DNA of 28,183 bases from Prevotellaceae bacterium UBA1746 (GTDB taxonomy: Bacteria > Bacteroidota > Bacteroidia > Bacteroidales > Bacteroidaceae), in NCBI GenBank assembly GCA_002314875.1, contig DCHS01000014.1:2742-30924 (forward strand). Direction: 5' to 3'. The notes beneath the pieces were generated by a model, which was given only the letters and a program-made list of their open reading frames with translations, had not been told where the DNA came from and made no database searches. Shown here one piece after another: positions 22,667 through 28,183 of the stretch (its first letter is position 1; every line of letters begins with the position of its first letter). A program made the translations under genes and the position numbers.

Positions 22667-23854
22667 TTACTGATTCGTTGTTTCATCATCACCGCCAGCC
22701 TTATGAACAAGCTTTGTCGTAATATGCGCTAAAAGAGCATAAACAATGGCTTGCACCCAAAGGGCGATGTATTCGTAACGGATATCTTCAAAATGACCTC
22801 CCATTTCATTCAGCTTGATAAAGGCATTGATACCTTGCGTTGAAGGGAAAATCTGTCCAAGCTGCTTCCAGAAGGTAGGAAGCGCACTTCCTGGCCAACT
22901 TACACCGCTCATGAAGAGCATTGGCAAGGTTGTGAAGACAATAAGGAGAATGATACTTTCTCGATGACGAGGAATACCTCCTATAGCAATTCCAAAATTG
23001 AACACTGCTATCAGGAATGGAACCATAAGGAAACACAGTTCCCAGGGATTGGCCAACTGAGGGAGATTGAAGAGATGAGGAACTAAACCAAACTCATAGA
23101 CACAGATAGGAATATAAACAGTCATGAAACCTAAGGCAACACCTGTCATCTGCAATAATGTGCTGTGGCCCTTTGTTACACGAATTCCACGTTCACGACG
23201 TGTACCTGCAATCAAACCGATACCCAAAAGCATGGTTTGCTGAATAGCAAGTATCAATACTGCCGGAATAAGGAAGGTAGCAAAACCACCCTGCGGATTG
23301 AAGAGCTGCACATATTCATATTGAACGGGATGTGCCGTAGTTAATTTTTGCTCATCAGTACCTCCAACAATTCCACTGGCATTTGCAATGGGGTTTCCTC
23401 CAAGATCTGCCGTTTTAATCTCAGCATTCATATCAAGCGAAACCTCAGTATTTGCTATAAGAATGGCTTTGTAGTACAACATACCACTCATATCGCAGTA
23501 TGCTTGAACGTGAACCTGCTTGCCAGTCATCAAGTTCTTTTCGAACTCCGAAGGAATATAGATGATACCATAACAATCTCGATGCTGAACCATCAGTTTT
23601 GCGGCCTCCATATCTGTCGATTGGCCTACAATTCTGACATCAGGAGTAGCATCTACACGACGTATATAATCACGGCTCATTGCGGAATGACTATCGTCCA
23701 CCACCGTCACCGGAACTTCTCTTACCGTTTCACCATTATAGATAAGGGTATAGAGAATCGGATAAATGATTGGAACGACAATACAAAAGAGCAACGCACC
23801 GCCATCGGTAAAAATGCTTCGAATTGTTTTGGCGTAACTTTCGTGAATAGTCAT
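22667..23854 (-). CDS. ABC-2 type exporter permease (second of pair)
   Basis: 395 residues from the ATG at 23854 (MTIHESYAKTIRSIFTDGG); a TTG three codons earlier is an alternative. One TM segment (about 18-38), a soluble extracytoplasmic domain of about 150 residues, then five TM segments, with the WPGSALPTFWKQLGQIFPSTQGI block typical of ABC2_membrane_3/YhhJ-type permeases. Last gene of the TolC-HlyD-permease-permease operon, 15 nt after the first permease, and ended by the strong hairpin at 22611-22649. Likely forms a heterodimeric pore with the preceding gene product. Substrate unknown. Confidence 0.9.
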   Translation of the reverse strand: MTIHESYAKTIRSIFTDGGALLFCIVVPIIYPILYTLIYNGETVREVPVTVVDDSHSAMSRDYIRRVDATPDVRIVGQSTDMEAAKLMVQHRDCYGIIYIPSEFEKNLMTGKQVHVQAYCDMSGMLYYKAILIANTEVSLDMNAEIKTADLGGNPIANASGIVGGTDEQKLTTAHPVQYEYVQLFNPQGGFATFLIPAVLILAIQQTMLLGIGLIAGTRRERGIRVTKGHSTLLQMTGVALGFMTVYIPICVYEFGLVPHLFNLPQLANPWELCFLMVPFLIAVFNFGIAIGGIPRHRESIILLIVFTTLPMLFMSGVSWPGSALPTFWKQLGQIFPSTQGINAFIKLNEMGGHFEDIRYEYIALWVQAIVYALLAHITTKLVHKAGGDDETTNQ

Positions 23855-23869
23855 AATTTCCAATTATTA

Positions 23870-25045
23870 TTAAGGCGCATACGCAACTTCTCTCATAATT
23901 TTGCCAAAACGAGGAGCAAAGAGGAGAGGCAGCAGAGAAAAGCCACAAAGTGTGGCAAAATATGGCCATGCATTCAACAAGGGATAGCCATCAAGCGCAC
24001 AGTTTACATAGAGAATGAAATAATGACGGAGCGGGAAGAGAACAGAAAGTCCCTGTATCCATGATGGCATAGCCATCACTGGGAATGACATACCACAGAT
24101 GCTGAAAGAGAGAACGCCCCAAAGAGAAGCGAAAGACAAACCCATTCTTGGTGTTGGCAATGAACAGATCATCAAAACGCCAAGGCCTTGACTAGCCCAT
24201 ACGAATATCGTGATGACAAACAACATTGTCGGAATTCCACAATAGCAAGGGAACTTTAAATAACCATAGAAATAGAGCATTAATGCCCAACCTACGAACA
24301 TAAATATGATTCCCTGTGCCCAAAGCTTTCCAAAAAGTGCCTTGTAAGCTGTCTGTGTCTTATTCCAACTTCCGGCCTTTGATGCAGTAGCCAGCAATTC
24401 ATCACTGGTATTCTCTTTTATTTCTGAACCGATACCGAAAACGGTAACAAAAAGAACAAAGAGAGAAAGCAAACCAGGAACTACCGTATTAGAAAGATAA
24501 ACATTGTAATTCAAAGACGGATTGTGAATCGGGTGACTATCTATGACAATAGGTTGAAGATAAGGCGTCATCTGGCCATCGGTTGCACCTTTTGCTCTGA
24601 GTACAGAACGTGTGGCAGCACCAGACATCAACTCACTCATCATTCGCATATCCTTATAGGTCAAAGAACCTGCTACAAAATACTGGCTATTAGTATAGAA
24701 GGATACAGTTGGAGCATGCTGCAAGAGCATTTCATGAGTTGTTCCCTTCGGAATATAATAGAAAGCGTAGATTTCACCCTTCTGCATTGCCTTTCTAGCC
24801 TCTGTCACAGAAGGATAATGTGCTACAATCTCTGAACTTTGAAAGGCATCAAGATTTCTTGCCAAAGAACGGGTTGTTGCTGAATTGTCTCCATCAACAA
24901 GCCCGATAGGCATGTTTTTCGGCAAACCTGCATCCATCATTGTTGTGAAGAAAAGGGCACAGAAAACCGGTCCGATCACCATATTCAACCAGTAGATCGG
25001 AGTCGTTGCCAAGCGCTTTAATTCACGGAGGAATACATTCAGCAT
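23870..25045 (-). CDS. ABC-2 type exporter permease (first of pair)
   Basis: 391 residues. TM segment at about 14-36, an extracytoplasmic domain of about 150 residues with the PIGLVDGDNSATTRSL start common to this family, then five C-terminal TM segments and the conserved block SFPVMAMPSWIQGLSVLFPLRHYF. Paralogous in layout to the next gene. Starts 6 nt after the HlyD-family gene, so the pair is cotranscribed with the periplasmic adaptor and the outer-membrane channel. No ATPase gene is in the operon. Confidence 0.9.
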   Translation of the reverse strand: MLNVFLRELKRLATTPIYWLNMVIGPVFCALFFTTMMDAGLPKNMPIGLVDGDNSATTRSLARNLDAFQSSEIVAHYPSVTEARKAMQKGEIYAFYYIPKGTTHEMLLQHAPTVSFYTNSQYFVAGSLTYKDMRMMSELMSGAATRSVLRAKGATDGQMTPYLQPIVIDSHPIHNPSLNYNVYLSNTVVPGLLSLFVLFVTVFGIGSEIKENTSDELLATASKAGSWNKTQTAYKALFGKLWAQGIIFMFVGWALMLYFYGYLKFPCYCGIPTMLFVITIFVWASQGLGVLMICSLPTPRMGLSFASLWGVLSFSICGMSFPVMAMPSWIQGLSVLFPLRHYFILYVNCALDGYPLLNAWPYFATLCGFSLLPLLFAPRFGKIMREVAYAP

Positions 25046-25051
25046 AGTTTC

Positions 25052-26032
25052 TTACTTCATTAATACGGTCATACCAGGACGTAGGCCTTCTACTTTACCA
25101 GTAGGAACAGCCTTAACACTGAAGGTCTTCATATCATACTGACCTGTGGTCTTCGTAGCCTTCCAAGCTGCATAAGATCCAAGATCCTTCATATTCGTTA
25201 CCTTCACCTTGATAACCTTATTGTCAAGAGCGGGAACGGTAACATCAAGAATCTGGTCCATCTTGATATTCGCAAGTTTATCTTCACGAACATTGAATGT
25301 TACCCACATCTTATCCATAAGAGCAACATTCATAACAGGAGCACCAGTACCAACAAGTTCACCAATTGAGGGGAAGATATCAGTTACCTCACCATCCATT
25401 TGTGCAACAAGAACGGTTTCTTTAATATAACTATTTACTTCTGCAATAGCACCCTTTGCCCGATTTACCTGAGCATTAGCAGCTTCCTTGTCTTCCTGCT
25501 GAGCACCATTTTTTGCAAGGTCGTACTGAGACTTTGCAGCTTTTTCTGTTGCAATTGCTGCATCACGCTGAGCAGTAATTTCATCAAGTTTCTGTGCGGT
25601 AGTAACACCCTGGTCATAGAGATTCTTTACACGCTGGTAGCTCTTTTCCATTACTTCTCTACCAGCAATGGCCTTCTGCCACATTTCGTAAGCAGCACGA
25701 ATCTGTTCTTCGCGAGCACCCTTCTCTGCCTTACGACTGATTGCAGCAGCTGCATCTTCAGCAGCCTCTGCCTGAGACAATTTTGCCTGTACTTCAGGAG
25801 CCTCGAGAATAGCAAGAGTATCGCCTGCATGGACAAACTGTCCTTCTTCAACAAGGATGTTTAAAACTCGGCCAGGTACTTTACTTGATACACGATATTC
25901 TGTAACTTCAGCCTGACCTTGAATCGTAGTATCAGTTTGAGAAAATGCAAAGAAGCCACAAACGGCTGCAATGGCAACCACCGCAATAATCAAAAGGAGA
26001 GCGGGAATATAATTCGGCTTTTTCTTTTCCAT
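25052..26032 (-). CDS. HlyD-family membrane fusion protein
   Basis: Periplasmic adaptor linking the inner-membrane permeases to the TolC-like channel. 326 residues from MEKKKPNYIP; one N-terminal TM anchor (about 9-30), the lipoyl half-motif RVSSKVPGRVLNILVEEGQF (47-66), a long Ala/Lys/Glu-rich coiled coil (about 80-195), the second lipoyl half, and a beta-barrel domain ending GLRPGMTVLMK. An open frame extends 21 codons upstream into the TolC gene end, but the Met before the Lys-rich TM anchor is the natural start. The gap after the TolC gene is 31 nt. Confidence 0.94.
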   Translation of the reverse strand: MEKKKPNYIPALLLIIAVVAIAAVCGFFAFSQTDTTIQGQAEVTEYRVSSKVPGRVLNILVEEGQFVHAGDTLAILEAPEVQAKLSQAEAAEDAAAAISRKAEKGAREEQIRAAYEMWQKAIAGREVMEKSYQRVKNLYDQGVTTAQKLDEITAQRDAAIATEKAAKSQYDLAKNGAQQEDKEAANAQVNRAKGAIAEVNSYIKETVLVAQMDGEVTDIFPSIGELVGTGAPVMNVALMDKMWVTFNVREDKLANIKMDQILDVTVPALDNKVIKVKVTNMKDLGSYAAWKATKTTGQYDMKTFSVKAVPTGKVEGLRPGMTVLMK

Positions 26033-26063
26033 ATTTATTTGTTTTTTATCTGTTCGTTTAATA

Positions 26064-27644
26064 TCAGAAACCCAATGCCTTGGTGTAGGCAGCACGGGTC
26101 AGCATAATGTCAATCTGAGAATCAATCTTGTCGCTTTGAGCACTTACCCATGCGGTCTGAGCTGCAAGGAGGTCGCTGGTAGGAATCATTCCTTCTGCAA
26201 AACCAATCTTTGCTACACGGAGATTTTCCTCTGCCTTTTCCAGATTGCGGTCAGCATACTGCAACTTACGGTTGGCCTCGTTAACAGCAAAAGCGGTTTG
26301 CTTAACCTGAAGATTGATCTTCTCACGAGCTTCTTCATATTGCAAAGCAGCCAATGCAGCGTCGGTCTTAGCTGCTTTTACCTTGTTGATGCCTTCACCC
26401 CATGCCCAGATTGGTACTTTAAGGCTGACACCTACATTCCACATACCACGGAAACGAGTTTCAAAACCGTTAGTCAAAGCAGGATAGGTGCTCATATAAC
26501 CTCCCGTCAATGCAAGATTTGGAAGGAATGCAGAACGTTCGATATTTATCTTCTCTTTGTAAATATCCTTTGCAATTTCCAACTGCTGAAGTTCGGGACG
26601 GTTACTTTCTGCTACGGAAGCATCGGATTCTACATCAGCAATCTTAGTAGCAATACCGTCAAGTTTCTCATCGGCGAGAACGGGTGTCTCATCAAGTTCC
26701 ATTCCGCAAAGCTGAGCCAAAAGCATACGACTTAACACAAGACCATCGTCAATGCGCATCAGCGTCATTTCTGCTTCGTTTAACTTTACACTAACGGTGA
26801 GCTCGTTGGCTTTGGTAGCAACACCTTCCTGGATCATCTTGTTTACATCTTCATCAAGATGCTGGAGCATGTCTCTGTAAGACTGCGCAAGATTGCGTTT
26901 GTTCGTCAGAGATACAACTTGCCAATATGCTTTATCAACATCGAGAATCAACTCTTGTTCTTCCAATCGGAGTTTTTCACCAGAAAGTTGTTCTGCATAA
27001 TGAGTGATCTTATCATAAGCACGAATCTTGCCGCCCATATATAAAGGCTGGGTAAACATCACACTCATCACACCCATGTTTCTGCTTTCGGTATCCAAAG
27101 CATCAACAATGCTCTGGCCTGTAGCATTTAAAGACTGTGCTGCTTGCTGGGTAAACTGCCCTACATATTGTGATGCAGCCTGTGAACCTTGCTGAACCAA
27201 CGGAGCCAAATCAGGATTAGCGGCAATAATTTGTCCTGCCAATTGCTGCATAGTCTGAGCTGCACCGCTCTCTGCAATACCCTGCTGAAGACTAGAAGCC
27301 ATATTAGTACCTAAGCCAGAGAGATTCGCCTTCTGCTCATCACTCAACAAAGAAATACTCTTGCTAGTACGCTGATAAGTTCCAATGAAATCGATTTTAG
27401 GCAGATAATTGGACAACGCAGCCTTATGCTGGTATCCTGCCTTTTCAGAACGGAGATTAGCCATTTGAATCTCCTTATTATGCTTCAGAGCCATCGCACG
27501 ACAAGAATCAAGGGTCAATACATTACCTATTGATCTTGTAACCTCTGTGGAGGGTGATATCTCTTGAGCAAAAGCCTTCAATCCGACAGATTGACTAATT
27601 CCTGTCAGTAGTGAAAGAGCCAAAAGAGCTTGATAATTCTTCAT
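26064..27644 (-). CDS. TolC-family outer-membrane efflux protein
   Basis: 526 residues, longer than the usual 430-490. Signal peptide residues 1-26 (cleavage after AFA). The two OEP repeats are seen: LTLDSCRAMALKHNKEIQMA (44-63) with LPKIDFIGTYQR (81-92), and later LPNLALTGGY and VPIWAWGEGINKVKAAK. Between the first beta strand and the next (MFTQPLYMGGKIRAY, 196-210) lies a Gln/Ala-rich insert of about 95 residues (95-190). First gene of the exporter operon, with a well-matched promoter upstream. Confidence 0.94.
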   Translation of the reverse strand: MKNYQALLALSLLTGISQSVGLKAFAQEISPSTEVTRSIGNVLTLDSCRAMALKHNKEIQMANLRSEKAGYQHKAALSNYLPKIDFIGTYQRTSKSISLLSDEQKANLSGLGTNMASSLQQGIAESGAAQTMQQLAGQIIAANPDLAPLVQQGSQAASQYVGQFTQQAAQSLNATGQSIVDALDTESRNMGVMSVMFTQPLYMGGKIRAYDKITHYAEQLSGEKLRLEEQELILDVDKAYWQVVSLTNKRNLAQSYRDMLQHLDEDVNKMIQEGVATKANELTVSVKLNEAEMTLMRIDDGLVLSRMLLAQLCGMELDETPVLADEKLDGIATKIADVESDASVAESNRPELQQLEIAKDIYKEKINIERSAFLPNLALTGGYMSTYPALTNGFETRFRGMWNVGVSLKVPIWAWGEGINKVKAAKTDAALAALQYEEAREKINLQVKQTAFAVNEANRKLQYADRNLEKAEENLRVAKIGFAEGMIPTSDLLAAQTAWVSAQSDKIDSQIDIMLTRAAYTKALGF

Positions 27645-27706
27645 ACTACTATTGTATTGTATGTAAATTCAAATTAAGAAGCGTAGTAACGCCATTATTA
27701 GAATTG

Positions 27707-27737
27707 CAAAAATACTATTTTCTCTCCTTACCACAAA
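27707..27737 (-). promoter_or_regulatory. Promoter of the TolC-HlyD-ABC exporter operon
   Basis: Minus strand TTTG (27734-27737), 19-nt spacer, TATTTTTG (27707-27714), about 60 nt before the TolC ATG. No adjacent TetR or other regulator gene is seen in the window. Confidence 0.72.
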
Positions 27738-27969
27738 ACAAAATCCGAAATATAGACCAAACATCGTACGTTTAGTAAAACTTTTTGCAGAATGAAGTTG
27801 CAAAACTAGAAGTTTAAGAATAGTTTTGTGTGTTAAATTAATAATGTAAGACGAAGAGTTTTCCAAAATAGACTTCACCTCTTCATTTTTCGATTTAACT
27901 CATTGTATAATAACATCCAACGGAGGTGAAAAGTCACTTCACTTAGCATTCACCTGGACTTCATGTTAT
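27738..27969. other. Intergenic region without a supported gene
   Basis: AT-rich sequence between the exporter promoter and the rRNA-operon terminators. Only short GGTGAA/TTCACC inverted motifs near 27920-27955 stand out. A 69-codon minus-strand frame over 27669-27878 crosses the promoter and has no coding character. Confidence 0.6.
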
Positions 27970-28009
27970 AAAAAAATGAGAGTCACCAATCATTAGACTG
28001 ATGACTCTC
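27970..28009 (-). terminator. Terminator after the truncated 5S copy
   Basis: Minus-strand 14-bp stem with a 4-nt loop TAAT (27978-28009) followed by ATTTTTTT. Outer bases GAGAG/CTCTC match the terminator at 28124-28163, while the inner pairs differ but still pair. Confidence 0.92.
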
Positions 28010-28015
28010 TGAAAA

Positions 28016-28110
28016 TGGCGGCAACCTGATCTCCCGCGCCCGTCAGGTATCAGCGGAGCAGCACCATCGGCGCGGATGTGCTTAACTTCTCATACAAACA
28101 ACAGGAAGAA
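28016..28110 (-). pseudogene. 5'-truncated, diverged 5S rRNA copy
   Basis: The minus strand carries the 5S core GAGAAGTTAAGC (28080-28091) and GCGCCGATGGTGCTGC, then GGGAGATCAGGTTGCCGCC at the 3' end, close to the bacterial 5S consensus. Upstream, only a degraded helix III arm (CTTCTTCC) remains. The 5' third, including the strand that should pair with AGGTTGCCGCC in helix I, is missing, because the previous 5S terminator lies where it should be. Probably a relic of a tandem 5S duplication; it may still be transcribed. Confidence 0.75.
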
Positions 28111-28123
28111 GACTGGTATATAC

Positions 28124-28163
28124 AAAAAAATGAGAGGTCCCTGAATTGCTTCAAGAACCTCTC
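28124..28163 (-). terminator. Terminator after the first 5S gene
   Basis: Minus-strand 14-bp stem (28132-28163) capped by a GCAA tetraloop, two wobble pairs, followed by ATTTTTTT. It would end the rRNA operon that enters from the right. Confidence 0.93.
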
Positions 28164-28169
28164 TGAAAA

Positions 28170-28183
28170 TGGCGGCGACCTAC
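28170..28183 (-). rRNA. 5S rRNA, 3' end only (rest off window)
   Basis: Minus-strand GTAGGTCGCCGCCA at the window edge equals the conserved 3' end of Bacteroidota 5S rRNA (GGGAGAGTAGGTCGCCGCC). Its position just before a strong terminator indicates that a 16S-23S-5S operon lies to the right and is transcribed leftward. Confidence 0.7.

Noticed and set aside
27669..27878. 69-codon minus-strand open frame upstream of the TolC gene
   Set aside because: It overlaps the exporter promoter, has no homology signal I can recognise and lies in AT-rich sequence.
27738..27969. A tRNA gene next to the rRNA operon
   Set aside because: No cloverleaf, no GTTCRA T-loop and no CCA-flanking acceptor stem could be found on either strand.

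Overview
The window looks like a chromosomal segment from a member of the Bacteroidota, most likely Bacteroidales and close to Prevotellaceae. The reasons are: nine start regions carry the Bacteroidota -7 element TAnnTTTG, six of them with TTTG 19-20 nt upstream; Shine-Dalgarno sequences are largely absent; and the gene content fits the group (TonB-type OMP_b-brl receptor, membrane-anchored LytTR regulator, DUF3667, DUF4834, folP next to cdaA, a TolC/HlyD/ABC-2 exporter). Genus assignment is inference.

Layout, left to right. (1) 1-2149: an ABC-2 exporter, permease (cut by the window edge) and ATPase, minus strand, joined by an ATGA overlap. (2) 2199-6326: an outer-membrane beta-barrel receptor and a two-gene operon (62-aa two-TM protein plus a four-TM LytTR regulator), both minus. 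The two promoters share 20-bp-spaced repeats of the type TTTGGGATAAACGG, two nucleotides from the -33 box in both, which suggests a LytTR regulon with autoregulation. (3) 6368-8408: ECF sigma factor, coiled-coil membrane protein and DUF3667 zinc-ribbon membrane protein in one tight operon. (4) 8496-11517: lpxH, an MIP18/SufT-like Fe-S factor, radC and a GT2 glycosyltransferase. (5) 11571-13921: pta-ackA acetate/ATP pathway. (6) 14028-16728: DUF1846 protein and an SDR epimerase, plus strand, ending in a strong bidirectional terminator. (7) 16745-19917: divergent murF and folP-cdaA. (8) 19944-22649: psd, pssA, a DUF4834 protein and a HAD phosphatase, with hairpins in the gaps. (9) 22667-27737: a TolC-HlyD-permease-permease exporter operon, minus, with no ATPase gene of its own. 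(10) 27970-28183: the 3' end of an rRNA operon entering from the right on the minus strand. The last bases of one 5S gene and its terminator are followed by a 5'-truncated second 5S-like copy with its own terminator.

Most genes are core housekeeping: envelope lipid and wall synthesis (lpxH, murF, psd, pssA), folate, c-di-AMP and acetate metabolism. The most interesting material is regulatory. It includes the putative LytTR regulon, short tandem duplications abutting the start codons of six genes between 10350 and 18130, a nested inverted-repeat element between pssA and the DUF4834 gene, and the decayed 5S duplicate. I saw no tRNA, CRISPR array, insertion sequence or phage gene.
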